Source of the DNA: Saccharospirillaceae bacterium
GTDB lineage: Bacteria > Pseudomonadota > Gammaproteobacteria > Pseudomonadales > Oceanobacteraceae
Direction of reading: 5' to 3'
Assembly: GCA_021208685.1 (NCBI GenBank)
Contig: JAJOJJ010000019.1
Coordinates: 49,265-113,264 of the forward strand
DNA: 64,000 nucleotides
Under the pieces are notes generated by a model. It made no database searches, had not been told where the DNA came from, and was given only the letters and a program-made list of their open reading frames with translations. The translations under genes were made by a program, and so were the position numbers. Each line of letters starts with the position of its first letter. Position 1 is the first letter of the stretch. Shown piece after piece: positions 50,069-59,807 of the stretch.

Positions 50069-51037
50069 ATGCAGCGCTTACGGACTTTTTTGGATCACCA
50101 TTGCGATAATCCGGCTCTGGTGGCAGTCATCGATGGATTGATGGTGGCCTGTAAAGATATTGCCTACCGCTTACACATGGGCTCTCTGGCCGGAGTGCTG
50201 GGCAGTGCCGAACAGGAAAACATCCAGGGAGAGTGCCAGAAAAAACTCGACGTTATCTCCAACGATCTGATCAAGTATTGCCTGAAAGCGATGCCGGAAG
50301 TGAAAGGCATGGCCAGTGAAGAAGAAGCCGATCCGGTGGCCTGCAACCCGGATGGCGAATTTCTGGTGTTGTTCGACCCGCTCGATGGTTCATCCAATAT
50401 CGATGTTAACGTTACCGTGGGCACGATTTTCTCGGTTCTGAAAGCGTCCGCCAACGACGATGCCACTCACGAGTCCATTTATCTGCAAAGCGGTAACCAG
50501 CAGGTTGCGGCAGGCTATGTGCTGTACGGCCCATCCACCCTGCTGGTGCTGACCACCGGTAACGGTACTCACACCTTTACCCTGGACCCGCGTGTGGGTG
50601 AGTTCTTCCTGCAGCGCGAGAATGTTCAGGTTCCGGTCACCACCAAAGAATTCGCCATCAATATGTCGAACCAGCGTTTCTGGCTGCCACAGATGCAGAA
50701 CTACGTGGCGGATTTACTGGCGGGCGAAGAAGGCCCACTGGGCAAGCGCTACAACATGCGCTGGATTGCGTCGATGGTTGCCGAGATTCACCGCATCCTG
50801 ACACGCGGCGGTATTTTCATGTACCCCTACGACAGCCGTGAACCACAAAAGCCCGGCAAACTGCGTCTGATGTATGAAGGCAACCCCATGAGCATGCTGA
50901 TTGAGCAGGCCGGCGGCAAAGCATCAACCGCTTTCGAAGATATTATGGCGGTTGAGCCGACCAGTATTCACCAGCGGGTTTCCGTGGTGATGGGATCAGC
51001 CGACGAAGTGGAAACGGTTATCCGCTACCACGCCTGA
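50069..51037 (+). CDS. fbp: class I fructose-1,6-bisphosphatase
   Basis: 322 residues with the class I signatures: [33 protein letters not shown], and [21 protein letters not shown] near the C-terminus. It hydrolyses fructose-1,6-bisphosphate to fructose-6-phosphate with Mg2+ in gluconeogenesis, fitting growth on fatty or organic acids. The gene is monocistronic, divergent from mpl, and ends at a strong terminator shared with the convergent orn gene. Confidence 0.97.
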   Translation: MQRLRTFLDHHCDNPALVAVIDGLMVACKDIAYRLHMGSLAGVLGSAEQENIQGECQKKLDVISNDLIKYCLKAMPEVKGMASEEEADPVACNPDGEFLVLFDPLDGSSNIDVNVTVGTIFSVLKASANDDATHESIYLQSGNQQVAAGYVLYGPSTLLVLTTGNGTHTFTLDPRVGEFFLQRENVQVPVTTKEFAINMSNQRFWLPQMQNYVADLLAGEEGPLGKRYNMRWIASMVAEIHRILTRGGIFMYPYDSREPQKPGKLRLMYEGNPMSMLIEQAGGKASTAFEDIMAVEPTSIHQRVSVVMGSADEVETVIRYHA

Positions 51038-51052
51038 GCCGGACAAACAGAA

Positions 51053-51110
51053 AAACCGGGCCACCTTTTCGCTGAATAAAACGGCAACGAAAAGATGAGC
51101 CCGGTTTTTT
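51053..51110. terminator. bidirectional terminator between fbp and orn
   Basis: AACCGGGC (51054-51061) pairs with GCCCGGTT (51099-51106). An inner TTTTCG/CGAAAA stem lies inside, and a T-run follows on the plus strand; an A-run precedes it, giving a T-run on the minus strand. It serves both converging genes. Confidence 0.88.
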
Positions 51111-51127
51111 TATGCCTCAGCAACGGG

Positions 51128-51670
51128 TCACAGAGCCAGAAAGTGCTCGCGGTAATGTTGCATTTCAGCAATAGACTCTTTGATATCATCCAGCGCCTGA
51201 TGACTGCCCTGCTTCTGGAAAGACGATACCACGGAAGGCTTCCAGCGTTTGGCCAGCTCTTTCAGCGTTGACACATCAATATTGCGGTAATGCATATAGG
51301 CTTCCAGCTCCGGCATGTACTTCACCAGAAAACGGCGGTCCTGATGAATGCTGTTGCCGCACAGGGGTGAGGAGCCCGGCTTCACATACTGACGCAGAAA
51401 CTCCAGCGTTAAGCGCTCGGCTTCACGGGCATTGGTGCTGCTGTTGCGTACCCGTTCGGTCAGACCGGAATTGCCATGGGTTTTGGTATTCCACTCATCC
51501 ATGGCATCGAGCAGCACATCGGGCTGATGAACCGCCAGCACCGGGCCTTCGGCAATAATATTGAGGTTGCTGTCGGTGACGATCGTCGCGATTTCGATAA
51601 TCACATCCTGCTCTGGCTCCAGACCGGTCATTTCCAGATCCATCCAGACTAAATTTTCGTTTTGGCTCAT
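51128..51670 (-). CDS. orn: oligoribonuclease
   Basis: 180 residues, the normal length. The DEDDh exonuclease motifs are complete: WMDLEMTGL (Asp11, Glu13), [12 protein letters not shown] (Asp), and the C-terminal [12 protein letters not shown] with catalytic His and Asp. Orn degrades very short RNAs, including pGpG from c-di-GMP breakdown, which ties it to the c-di-GMP proteins here. It is divergent from rsgA with a 98-base gap to the chosen rsgA start, as in Pseudomonas. Confidence 0.97.
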   Translation of the reverse strand: MSQNENLVWMDLEMTGLEPEQDVIIEIATIVTDSNLNIIAEGPVLAVHQPDVLLDAMDEWNTKTHGNSGLTERVRNSSTNAREAERLTLEFLRQYVKPGSSPLCGNSIHQDRRFLVKYMPELEAYMHYRNIDVSTLKELAKRWKPSVVSSFQKQGSHQALDDIKESIAEMQHYREHFLAL

Positions 51671-51768
51671 AACGGCTGCTCATGGGTACATGGCAGCAGT
51701 TTAGCAACTTGCACAGGCCCCGGCCAACACGGACAATGGCCGCCTTGCCCTCACGACAGCGAAGATTG

Positions 51769-52800
51769 ATGAGCAAACGTAAACTGACCAAACGCCAGGC
51801 CTGGCGCGTGGAGAAAATTCAGGAAGAAAAAGCCAAACGCGCCCAGCAGAAAGAAAGCGGTATTGCCGAACAACTGAATGCCGGCGAGCTGGGCGATGAA
51901 TGTGAAGGTCAGGTGATTGCCCACTTCGGTACGCAGGTTGAAATTGAAAGCCGCACCGAAAGTGCCCGGCGTTATCGTTGCTATCTGCGCGCCAACCTCG
52001 GCTCGCTGGTCACCGGAGACCGTGTCGTTTTCCGCCCCGGAGCCGAACACAACGGTGTACATTCCGGTGTTGTCGAAACCGTTCTGGAACGCAGCTCAGA
52101 GCTGTCCCGCCCTAACCCTTACAACGAAATAAAACCGGTCGCAGCCAACATCGACTTTATTGTATTGGTGGTGGCGCCGGAACCTGAGGCACACAGCAAC
52201 CTGATTGACCGCTATCTGGTGGCCGCCGAAAACTGCGGTATCGAACCCATTATTCTGCTCAATAAAACCGACCTGCTGAATGACGGTAACCGTGCTCACT
52301 TTGATCAGCTGCTGGAGGCCTATGAAGGCCTGGGCTACCGCACACTGCGCGTATGCAGCAAAGACGACAGCAGCCTGAGCGAACTGAAAGAATTTCTGAA
52401 TGGCCGCATCAGCGTATTCGTCGGCCAGTCCGGTGTTGGCAAATCCTCGTTAATTGGCACACTGCTGCCGGGGGAAGAATTAAAAGTCGGGGCATTGTCC
52501 GAAAATACCCGCAAAGGAAAACACACCACCACCACGGCGCGCCTGTATCACTTTCCCGCCGGTGGCGATCTGATCGACTCACCGGGAATCCGTGAATTTG
52601 GTTTGTGGCATATGAGCGAGGATGACGTGTTGTATGGCTTCCGTGAATTACGTCCGCTTGCCGGTTACTGTCGCTTCCGTGACTGCGCTCACGCTCAGGA
52701 ACCGGGTTGCGCAATCCGTACGGCGGTTGAAGAAGGCAAGGTTAAACCCGAACGCTTCCAGAGTTATCAGCGCATTCTGCAAACGCTGACCGAACTCTGA
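51769..52800 (+). CDS. rsgA: small ribosomal subunit biogenesis GTPase RsgA
   Basis: 343 residues from ATG 51769; an in-frame start 87 bases upstream is unlikely because the protein then begins with a non-family tail. It shows the circularly permuted GTPase order: N-terminal OB-fold, LLNKTDLL (G4), GQSGVGKSSLIGTLLPG (G1), TTTARLYHFPAGGDLIDSPGIREFGL (G3). A C-terminal zinc finger follows (CRFRDCAHAQEPGCAI). It aids late 30S maturation. The N-terminus SKRKLTKRQAWRVEKIQEEKAKRA is basic and typical. Confidence 0.97.
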   Translation: MSKRKLTKRQAWRVEKIQEEKAKRAQQKESGIAEQLNAGELGDECEGQVIAHFGTQVEIESRTESARRYRCYLRANLGSLVTGDRVVFRPGAEHNGVHSGVVETVLERSSELSRPNPYNEIKPVAANIDFIVLVVAPEPEAHSNLIDRYLVAAENCGIEPIILLNKTDLLNDGNRAHFDQLLEAYEGLGYRTLRVCSKDDSSLSELKEFLNGRISVFVGQSGVGKSSLIGTLLPGEELKVGALSENTRKGKHTTTTARLYHFPAGGDLIDSPGIREFGLWHMSEDDVLYGFRELRPLAGYCRFRDCAHAQEPGCAIRTAVEEGKVKPERFQSYQRILQTLTEL

Positions 52801-52823
52801 ACCGTCAGCACCTTCGTGACGAT

Positions 52824-52856
52824 AAAAAACGGCAGCCACAGGCTGCCATTTTTTAT
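52824..52856. terminator. bidirectional terminator between rsgA and motB
   Basis: GGCAGCC and GGCTGCC (52831-52847) form a 7-bp stem with a 3-base loop. An A-run lies before it and ATTTTTTATT after it, so it works for both rsgA (+) and motB (-). Confidence 0.9.
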
Positions 52857-52876
52857 TGTTCTCACAGAGAGTGCGA

Positions 52877-53902
52877 TTACCAGAATGCCTCGTTTTTATT
52901 GGGCGGGTTATCGTAACTGTTATCCTTCGCTTCACGCTTTTTACGCAGCTCCTCCAGCAATGAACCGGCCTGATTAATCACCGGCTGACGGGCATCCGCC
53001 GGCGCCTGATTATTACTGTCGATAAAGTCCACCTGAGGTTCACCACCGGCACGGTCACGCACAGTCTCTTCCGATTTTTTGTTCAGCAAAGTAATAGAAA
53101 TGCGGCGGTTCACTTCATTCCCCGGATCATCCGGTTTAAGCGGTGCGGTATCCCCCATACCGATGACCTGTGCAATCTGCGACTTGGGTACTCCGGCTTC
53201 CATCAATGCCCGCCGGGCGGCATCAGCACGCAGGGACGACAAACCCCAGTTGGCGTCATCCTCATCACGAAGACCACCGGCACGGGAAGAATCGGTATGT
53301 CCGGCAATGGATAATCGATGATCCATGGTGGCCAATAAAGGCGCCATTTCCCATAAAATATCTTCAGAATAATACTTCAGCTGCGCACTGCCCGGATCAA
53401 ACATCGGCCGTTTCGTCTGATCAACAATCTGCAAGCGCAAACCTTCGGTCGTAATATCCAGCAACAACTGATTTTTAAACGGACTGAGCGTCGGACTGGC
53501 ATTAATCTGCGCCTCGATCTGCGCTTTCATATCCTCCATGCGTTTTTTCTCAATCGCCTCGGCCAGACTTTCAATTTCTTCAGCCTGCAGAATATCTTCC
53601 GGATCAATGGTTTCGGATTCTGACACGTTATCGGAGACCGAAGGCGAGCCACCCAAATCGATGACATATCGGGACGGTACCCGTTTGCCCTCTTCAAATC
53701 CTCTCGGATCCTGAAAATAGCCGGAAATGGCTTCACGCTCTTCTTCATTCGAGGAATTAATTACCCACAACACGAGAAACAGCGCCATCATCGCCAGGGC
53801 AAAATCAGCCATGGCCACTTTCCAGGCACCCCCATGATCATCATGGCGGCCCTTTTTTTTACGCCGGATAATTATATTCTGACGGGGACCGAGATTTTCC
53901 AT
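52877..53902 (-). CDS. motB: flagellar motor stator protein MotB
   Basis: 341 residues. The N-terminal transmembrane helix with the proton-binding Asp is present (WKVAMADFALAMMALFLVLWVINSS). The C-terminal OmpA-like peptidoglycan-binding domain shows LSIAGHTDSSRAGG and LSSLRADAARRALMEAGVPKSQI. It anchors the proton-driven MotAB stator to the cell wall. Its ATG overlaps the motA stop (TGA at 53902-53904), so the two are coupled. It ends near the shared terminator with rsgA. Confidence 0.96.
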   Translation of the reverse strand: MENLGPRQNIIIRRKKKGRHDDHGGAWKVAMADFALAMMALFLVLWVINSSNEEEREAISGYFQDPRGFEEGKRVPSRYVIDLGGSPSVSDNVSESETIDPEDILQAEEIESLAEAIEKKRMEDMKAQIEAQINASPTLSPFKNQLLLDITTEGLRLQIVDQTKRPMFDPGSAQLKYYSEDILWEMAPLLATMDHRLSIAGHTDSSRAGGLRDEDDANWGLSSLRADAARRALMEAGVPKSQIAQVIGMGDTAPLKPDDPGNEVNRRISITLLNKKSEETVRDRAGGEPQVDFIDSNNQAPADARQPVINQAGSLLEELRKKREAKDNSYDNPPNKNEAFW

Positions 53903-54753
53903 CAGCGACCGCGAACCTTGCTTTCAACTTCGGTAAAACTTGGCCGGCCATGGGTAAACAATGATTTACGTCCGAACTCAACGGCCAGTTGCGGTGGCAA
54001 GCCATTAAGGGAGGCAATAATGCAGGATTTACTGGCCTCATAGAGTTTGATTTCTTCTTCCGCCAGATGGCGCATCACCGCACTGACCGGGCCAACAATA
54101 CCGTACGCCAGGAATACTCCGCTGAAGGTACCCACAAGTGCCGCTGCAACGTGAGCGCCGATTTCACTCACCTCACCACCAATGGCACCCATGGTAATCA
54201 CAATCCCCAATACCGCCGCGACGATACCAAAACCCGGTAAAGCATCTGCGACCTTACCGACGGCATTTCCCGGTAATTCAAGCTCATGCAGACGGGCATC
54301 AATTTCCTGATCCATCAGCGACTCCAGCTCAAATGAGGTCAGGTTACCGGCGGCAATAATGCGGAAATAATCCGCAATAAAATGCGCCAGCTCTTCATTC
54401 GCCTGAATGGCAGGATAACGGGAAAAAACGGCACTGGATGCAGGGCTTTCGACATCGGCTTCAATGGCCATAATGCCTTCGCGCCGGGCTTTATTGAGAA
54501 TGTCGTAAATCAGGCCGAGTACATCCATATACATCGCCTTATTCACTTTACTGCCCATAATGACCTGCGGTGCGAGTTTGAAACACTGCAGCACAACATG
54601 CCACGGATTGGAGAGTAAAAAGGCTCCGAAAGCGGAACCACAAATGATCAGAATTTCAAAAGGCTGCCACAATGCCAGCAAATTGCCATGAGACATGACA
54701 TAGCCGTACAGCACGCTTCCGAAAACAATCACCAGCCCAATTAAAAACAACAT
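53902..54753 (-). CDS. motA: flagellar motor stator protein MotA
   Basis: 283 residues with four transmembrane segments: near residues 1-22 (LFLIGLVIVFGSVLYGYVM), 30-50, 165-190 (VADALPGFGIVAAVLGIVITM) and 198-220. The cytoplasmic loop carries the charged residues expected to touch FliG. It forms the proton channel with MotB. Start ATG 54753 has AAGGA upstream. No class 3 flagellar sigma28 promoter was clear in the 240-base gap that separates it from the divergent HDOD gene. Confidence 0.96.
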   Translation of the reverse strand: MLFLIGLVIVFGSVLYGYVMSHGNLLALWQPFEILIICGSAFGAFLLSNPWHVVLQCFKLAPQVIMGSKVNKAMYMDVLGLIYDILNKARREGIMAIEADVESPASSAVFSRYPAIQANEELAHFIADYFRIIAAGNLTSFELESLMDQEIDARLHELELPGNAVGKVADALPGFGIVAAVLGIVITMGAIGGEVSEIGAHVAAALVGTFSGVFLAYGIVGPVSAVMRHLAEEEIKLYEASKSCIIASLNGLPPQLAVEFGRKSLFTHGRPSFTEVESKVRGR

Positions 54754-54994
54754 TCACTAGAGTCCTTGGTGCAACAACTCCCGGAGGGACGGATTAAAAC
54801 GACAGCAGTCTCTGAACAACCCGGTACCCGCTCCGGATGACATGAACGCTGAGTCACGGCATAGCGGACTCTGGCAAAACATGGCGACACAGATCCTGCT
54901 ATCCCGGTTTTCCGGGCTGCCGAGCTGTGCAGGTTTATTCAGAGGCTCCTATAGTTAAGTAAAGGCTACAAACGGCTGTTACACAAACAGGGTC

Positions 54995-56605
54995 ATGACA
55001 CACTTATCGATAGCAAAACCACCTGCAGAGCTCTGGAAAACGCTCGCAGCCTGCCATGATTTTCCCATTCTGGAGGAATCAAGACAGCGTATCCGCCTGC
55101 AAATGCAGAACCGCAGCGTCAGCTTTGAAGATCTGGCTGGCTCCATTGAACGGGACCCGGCCCTGTGCCTGCACCTGCTACGTCTGAGTGTTGAGCGCCA
55201 TCCGGGCTGCAATGAACAGATATCCGGCGCTGCCAGTTGCCTGTCGTTATTGGGTATGCAGGAGCTGGTCAAACTGATCAAAAACCTGCCCGTCGTCAGC
55301 GCCGACAGTGAAGACAGCAAACAGCAGCTCTACCGGCGTGCCCTGCTGACGGCCCAACTGGCCGGAAATCTGGCGGCCGAATGGGCGACCGTTAAAGGCA
55401 ATCCCTCGGTCAGCTATGCCCGCTGGAGCACCATGCTGACCTCTGCGCCATTGTGGCTGGCGCTGCTGCACTATCAGCCCGCGCAGAATTGGCTGCACCT
55501 GCTGTCTCAGGGTAAAGAGCTGGGCAACGCCAGTCGCCTGATGTTTGATAACACCCTGTCAGCCATACAAAAACTCAGCCGTGCGCTGTACCTGCCCGTG
55601 ATGGCGGTGACCGTGTTCCAACCCAAAAACTGGCCAACCGCTGCAGAATGGCGGGTACTGCGGCACCACGATCCCCGCGATCTGGACAACCAGCGCCAGC
55701 TGATACACCACTGCCAGCAACCGGCGATGATCAGTCTGATCGCCAACAGTCTGGCCTGGCACTGGCATATGGCACCCGACAGCCGCCGCAGCCAGCGCTG
55801 GCAGGCGCTGGCCAGCCATTGGCTGGGCAAGCCAGAGCCAATACTGCAGCCGGAATTGCGCCGGCTACAGGTGGCAACCACCCACCAGCAACACAGCAGT
55901 ATCGCCACCGGCCTGAATCTGCTGCTCAGCCCACAACCGGCAACCCGTGAATACCCATGGGTTGAAACCGCAATCCACCCACCTGCAGCGGCCGTGACAG
56001 AAGCAATACACACACCGCGGATACCCGTCGCGGAAGAAAGCAACGAGCGGCACACCGATGAACAATACATGAAGAAACTGCTGCGCCAGTTACAGCAGGA
56101 GCCCGACAGTTTCGGTGACTGGCACTATCTGATGCGTGGCATGCTGAAAGGCGTATGTCAGGGCATAGGGCTTTCCGCCGCCTGCATTGCCCTGCTGAAT
56201 AAAGACAAAACCGCCCTGAAAGTATTTTACGCCGAGGGTATGAGCGAACAGGCACCGATGCGCCGTTTCGTGGTCGACCTGCGCCAGCCCTCACTGTTCA
56301 ATAAACTGCTGGAAAAACAATCCAGCCTGCTGCTTACCGCAGAGAACCGTCAACATTTTCTGCAGCATCTGCCAGCGACAACCACCGGGCTGATCCCCGA
56401 ACACACCATGATGATGTCCATCGACGCCGGTGCTGCGCCGATAGGGCTAGTTATGGGCTTTGCCACAGAACATCAACCGGCATTAACCCAGGCCGAGTAC
56501 ATAAGCTTTAAAAACCTCTGCCAGATTACCAGCCAGAGTCTGTCTGCACTCAAAGCCAATACCGAAAAAAAGCGCCGCGCCGCAGCCAAACCCAAGCACA
56601 CCTGA
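54995..56605 (+). CDS. HDOD-domain signalling protein
   Basis: 536 residues. The N-terminal ~250 residues look like an HDOD domain (FEDLAGSIERDPALCLHLLRLSVE, ISGAASCLSLLGMQELVKLIKNLPVV). The C-terminal part (residues ~350-520) looks GAF-like (GMLKGVCQGIGLSAACIALLNKDKTALKVFYAEGM). HDOD proteins lack HD-GYP catalysis and act as protein-interaction modules in regulation, including motility. The start has AGGG at only a 2-base spacing, so an alternative start is possible. Its position between motA and rhdA matches a gene in the Pseudomonas aeruginosa arrangement, by memory. Confidence 0.8.
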   Translation: MTHLSIAKPPAELWKTLAACHDFPILEESRQRIRLQMQNRSVSFEDLAGSIERDPALCLHLLRLSVERHPGCNEQISGAASCLSLLGMQELVKLIKNLPVVSADSEDSKQQLYRRALLTAQLAGNLAAEWATVKGNPSVSYARWSTMLTSAPLWLALLHYQPAQNWLHLLSQGKELGNASRLMFDNTLSAIQKLSRALYLPVMAVTVFQPKNWPTAAEWRVLRHHDPRDLDNQRQLIHHCQQPAMISLIANSLAWHWHMAPDSRRSQRWQALASHWLGKPEPILQPELRRLQVATTHQQHSSIATGLNLLLSPQPATREYPWVETAIHPPAAAVTEAIHTPRIPVAEESNERHTDEQYMKKLLRQLQQEPDSFGDWHYLMRGMLKGVCQGIGLSAACIALLNKDKTALKVFYAEGMSEQAPMRRFVVDLRQPSLFNKLLEKQSSLLLTAENRQHFLQHLPATTTGLIPEHTMMMSIDAGAAPIGLVMGFATEHQPALTQAEYISFKNLCQITSQSLSALKANTEKKRRAAAKPKHT

Positions 56606-56687
56606 GCACCCGGGCACACTGTAACTGACATCCGCCCCCGGCTTGGATAAACTCTCGCCTCTATTATTGATACTGGCGGAGTTTCCC

Positions 56688-57524
56688 ATGGCGGATTTCC
56701 CTCTGTTGCTGGAACCGGAAGCGCTGGCGGCGCGATTGCCGCTGACATCAGATCACGGCAACGTTCTGATCATTGAGCAGGGCAAATACGAAGACTACCT
56801 GCAACAGCATATTCCCGGTGCCGTGCATCTGGACTTTAAACGTCTGCAATGCAGTGGCCAGGCGGTACCCGGCCGACTGCCACCGGCTGAGCAATTATCC
56901 GACCTGTTCAGCGAGCTGGGACTGACTCCCGACACGCATGTTATCTGCTCCGACGATGAAGGCGGCGGCTGGGCCGGACGTCTGATCTGGGTGCTGGATA
57001 TGATCGGTCACCAGCACTATTCCTATCTCAACGGCGGCATTGTTGCCTGGCGCGAAGCGGGCCTGCCGACCGACAGTGGTGAGCATAAAGTACAAGCATC
57101 CAGCTATCGTGTGGGCGCACTGCACCCTGAATTTGCACTGGATAAAGATCAGATCATCGCCCGCATCGGTCAGCCGGATTTCGCCATCTGGGATGCCCGC
57201 TCGGCAGCAGAATACAGCGGCGAAAAAGTCATTTCACAGCGCGGCGGACATATTCCCGGCGCAGTGAACTACGAATGGACGCTGGGCATGGATAAATCCC
57301 GTGGTCTGCGCATCAACGAACTGAACGGCTTCCGTCAGTTACTGGCAGAGATGGGCATCGATAACAGCAAAGAAATCGTCACCCACTGCCAGACCCACCA
57401 CCGCTCCGGCTTTACCTATCTGGTCGGAAAAATTCTTGGCCTGAATATCAAAGGCTATGCAGGCTCCTGGTCCGAATGGGGCAACGACCCGACCACGCCT
57501 GTCAACACTGGCAACCAACCCTGA
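56688..57524 (+). CDS. rhdA: thiosulfate sulfurtransferase (rhodanese) RhdA-like
   Basis: 278 residues from ATG 56688; 45 bases upstream in frame is a less likely start. Two tandem rhodanese domains are visible ([40 protein letters not shown]). The catalytic loop [14 protein letters not shown] carries the Cys in the CQTHHRSG context known from Azotobacter RhdA, which differs from the loop of 3-mercaptopyruvate sulfurtransferase SseA. It should transfer sulfane sulphur from thiosulfate. The psd start lies 8 bases downstream, so the two are co-transcribed. Confidence 0.93.
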   Translation: MADFPLLLEPEALAARLPLTSDHGNVLIIEQGKYEDYLQQHIPGAVHLDFKRLQCSGQAVPGRLPPAEQLSDLFSELGLTPDTHVICSDDEGGGWAGRLIWVLDMIGHQHYSYLNGGIVAWREAGLPTDSGEHKVQASSYRVGALHPEFALDKDQIIARIGQPDFAIWDARSAAEYSGEKVISQRGGHIPGAVNYEWTLGMDKSRGLRINELNGFRQLLAEMGIDNSKEIVTHCQTHHRSGFTYLVGKILGLNIKGYAGSWSEWGNDPTTPVNTGNQP

Positions 57525-57532
57525 GGAATCCC

Positions 57533-58390
57533 ATGTCATTTAAAGATCAAGCCTTTATCGGCGCCCAGTATCTGTTGCCGCAACACCTGCTATCGCGTGC
57601 GGTTGGCTGGCTGGCCAGCTGTGAAACTCCGTGGATTAAAAACCCGCTGATCCGTGCCTTTATCGATCAGTACGGCGTCAACATGAACGAAGCTCAGCGT
57701 AAAACCGCTGAAGAATTCCGCTGCTTTAACGACTTCTTTACCCGCGAACTGGAAGATGGCGCACGCACCATCGCCAGTGGCGATGAAGTCATCGCATCTC
57801 CCGCCGATGGCGCAGTATCGCAACGGGGCACGATTGAAAATGGCCGTATTTTCCAGGCCAAAGGGCAGGATTATTCGCTGATCGAACTGCTCGGCGGCGA
57901 TACTCAGCGCGCTGAGCCCTTTATGGGCGGTGAATTCGCAACCATTTACCTGTCGCCAAAGGATTACCACCGTGTGCATATGCCCGTGACCGGTACGTTG
58001 CGTGAAATGGTCTATGTGCCGGGCGATCTGTTCTCGGTGAACAAAACCACCGCCGAACATGTACCGCGCCTGTTTGCCCGCAATGAGCGCCTGGTTGCCA
58101 TCTTCGACACCGAACACGGCCCAATGGCGATGGTGCTGGTTGGCGCCATGATTGTGGCCGCGATTGAAACCGTCTGGGCCGGACTGATTACCCCGCCGAA
58201 ACGCCAGCTGAAGGTCACCGACTTCACCCATCCACAGCCAGTCACCCTGCAGAAAGGTGAAGAGATGGGCCGCTTCCTGCTCGGTTCCACCGTTGTGCTG
58301 TGCTTCGGCAAAGACACAATCGACTGGCTGGATGAGTTCAAAGCGGACTCGCCGCTGCGCATGGGTGAAGCCATCGCCAAAGCCGACTGA
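57533..58390 (+). CDS. psd: phosphatidylserine decarboxylase proenzyme
   Basis: 285 residues from ATG 57533, with GAGGA 6 bases upstream. Family motifs are [58 protein letters not shown] and the C-terminal self-cleavage site [13 protein letters not shown] (LGST), which yields the pyruvoyl-bearing alpha chain. It makes phosphatidylethanolamine at the inner membrane. It follows rhdA by 8 bases. Confidence 0.97.
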   Translation: MSFKDQAFIGAQYLLPQHLLSRAVGWLASCETPWIKNPLIRAFIDQYGVNMNEAQRKTAEEFRCFNDFFTRELEDGARTIASGDEVIASPADGAVSQRGTIENGRIFQAKGQDYSLIELLGGDTQRAEPFMGGEFATIYLSPKDYHRVHMPVTGTLREMVYVPGDLFSVNKTTAEHVPRLFARNERLVAIFDTEHGPMAMVLVGAMIVAAIETVWAGLITPPKRQLKVTDFTHPQPVTLQKGEEMGRFLLGSTVVLCFGKDTIDWLDEFKADSPLRMGEAIAKAD

Positions 58391-58414
58391 TTCGTCCGGA
58401 GCCGGACACGGATT

Positions 58415-58444
58415 GCTGCTCCGGGCTCTGCGCCCCGGAGCAGC
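58415..58444. terminator. GC-rich hairpin after psd
   Basis: GCTGCTCCGGG and CCCGGAGCAGC form a perfect 11-bp stem around an 8-base loop, 25 bases after the psd stop. The T-run is lacking, so it is called a possible terminator or 3'-end stabiliser. Confidence 0.55.
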
Positions 58445-58631
58445 GACATATCACGCGGCCCGATTGGACAAAATGCGAAGTTCAACACCGATTTAAAAAT
58501 AACTGCGCACTAACATGACCAACGGCAACAATGCCTGCCAATTTGTCGGCAGCGGTCTGGGCAGCCGCCCTGAAATAAGGGTAATCTCTCTGCCTCCTGA
58601 TCAGGTTATGAATTACTGCAATAGGTGCGCG

Positions 58632-59102
58632 ATGTATATTGATACGGCTTCAACGTCTGATATTTCTGCACTCTGTGATCTGGCAGCGACGCTAGAACCA
58701 CTGCAAGGAAACTTCTTCGGACAACGTCATCAGCAGGTGCGTCGTCTTGGAAACCTGCTGCTGGCGAAAGATCACGCCCGCGTGCTGTGCATCCGCCATC
58801 AGAATGACATCATCGCCATGCTCACCATGAGCAGCACCAATCCCGGCAGCGGACAACCAGCCATCATGCAACTGAATGAAATGGTTGTACTGCCGGCGTA
58901 TCGCAATCAGGGAGCAGGCAGCACACTGCTGCAGGCGGCAATCCATCAGGCACGGCAGGCTGGCTGGGGGAAAATGATTGTACAGCTGAGCGATATCAGC
59001 CAGCAGGCGCAACATAAGCTCGCACGATTTGGCTTTACCCACAGCGCCGAACGGCAAATGCACCTGAACCTGAGGTGCAAAGCCGAATTATCGGTCGCCT
59101 GA
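58632..59102 (+). CDS. GNAT family N-acetyltransferase
   Basis: 156 residues from ATG 58632, preferred because a typical GNAT fold begins there; a 39-residue extension from 58515 is possible. The acetyl-CoA motif is PAYRNQGAGSTLLQAA near residues 97-112, with MQLNEMVVLPAY before it and GWGKMIVQL...HKLARFGF after it. Substrate is unknown. It stands between psd and the epmB remnant, with a 241-base gap upstream. Confidence 0.82.
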   Translation: MYIDTASTSDISALCDLAATLEPLQGNFFGQRHQQVRRLGNLLLAKDHARVLCIRHQNDIIAMLTMSSTNPGSGQPAIMQLNEMVVLPAYRNQGAGSTLLQAAIHQARQAGWGKMIVQLSDISQQAQHKLARFGFTHSAERQMHLNLRCKAELSVA

Positions 59103-59450
59103 TTCAGAAACCACCCGCTGCTGTCACAGAACCGCTGGCAGAAAAAGACACCAATACTGCGCCGTCTGCTGCCGCTCCGCAAGAACGGGCTGCGCAGATA
59201 CACACCGTTCCTGACATCCGTCGCCCACACATTCATAGCCGCCTGAAGTCGTCATTCCACAGCGCCTGACACCAACACGGCAAGGCCTGCTCAGCAACAG
59301 TCTCTTGCAGACCAGCGTTGTTCAACATATCAATCATTATGAGAATGAAGCGAATTGACCCGCTGCCCTTTAATGGCACAGAAACAGAGCGGCGCCCCTG
59401 AAAAAAACCAATCCTTTTTACTTAGAAACACAACCAATAAGCTCGGCATT
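59103..59450. other. gene-poor stretch before the epmB remnant
   Basis: No supported gene is seen in these 348 bases. A plus-strand frame of about 65 codons (59075-59269) has no ribosome-binding site and overlaps the GNAT end. The sequence has many stops in all frames and short homopolymers (for example the A-run near 59400). It is probably decayed sequence linked to the loss of the epmB gene. Confidence 0.5.
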
Positions 59451-59672
59451 ATGTCTTATTTAAGCGAACGACTGTTTGAATTTGGAGCGCGGCCTTATTA
59501 CCTTCACCAGCTCGATTCAGTCCGGGGGGCTTAACACGTTAAAATCAGCGAACAGAAAGCCGTGCTTATTGACCGGCAACTGCTTGCTGAATTGCCTGAT
59601 TATCTGGTTCCACGCCTGGTCCGAAAGGAAGCAGGCAAAGCGAACAAGTCCCCAATCAACCTCGACAGGTAA
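59451..59672 (+). pseudogene. epmB: C-terminal remnant of epmB (EF-P beta-lysylation aminomutase)
   Basis: Read in one frame, 59451-59672 gives LSERLFEFGARPYYLHQLDSVRGA, a stop (TAA, 59532-59534), then HVKISEQKAVLIDRQLLAELPDYLVPRLVRKEAGKANKSPINLDR and a stop. This matches the C-terminal end of lysine 2,3-aminomutase-like EpmB, whose tail has LPYYLH-LDxVxGAAHF and YxVPKLxREIGGxPSKTPL. Only about 70 of the usual ~340 residues remain. The radical-SAM core is absent and one nonsense codon interrupts the tail. I recalled the EpmB tail from memory, without a search. No intact epmB or efp is in the window. Confidence 0.7.
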
Positions 59673-59807
59673 ACGGATATTGCCTATAAGGAAGTAGGCT
59701 TTTGCTATGAATCACACGCACTTACGGCAAAGTCGCTATACTGTGCATGAGGTTCGGCAAAAAGCTGCCGGATAAAGAAACATTGGCTAAATCAACAGCA
59801 GGATTGC

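Noticed and set aside
59075..59269. 65-codon plus-strand frame after the GNAT gene
   Set aside because: Starts inside the GNAT gene, low complexity (Ala/Pro), no ribosome-binding site.
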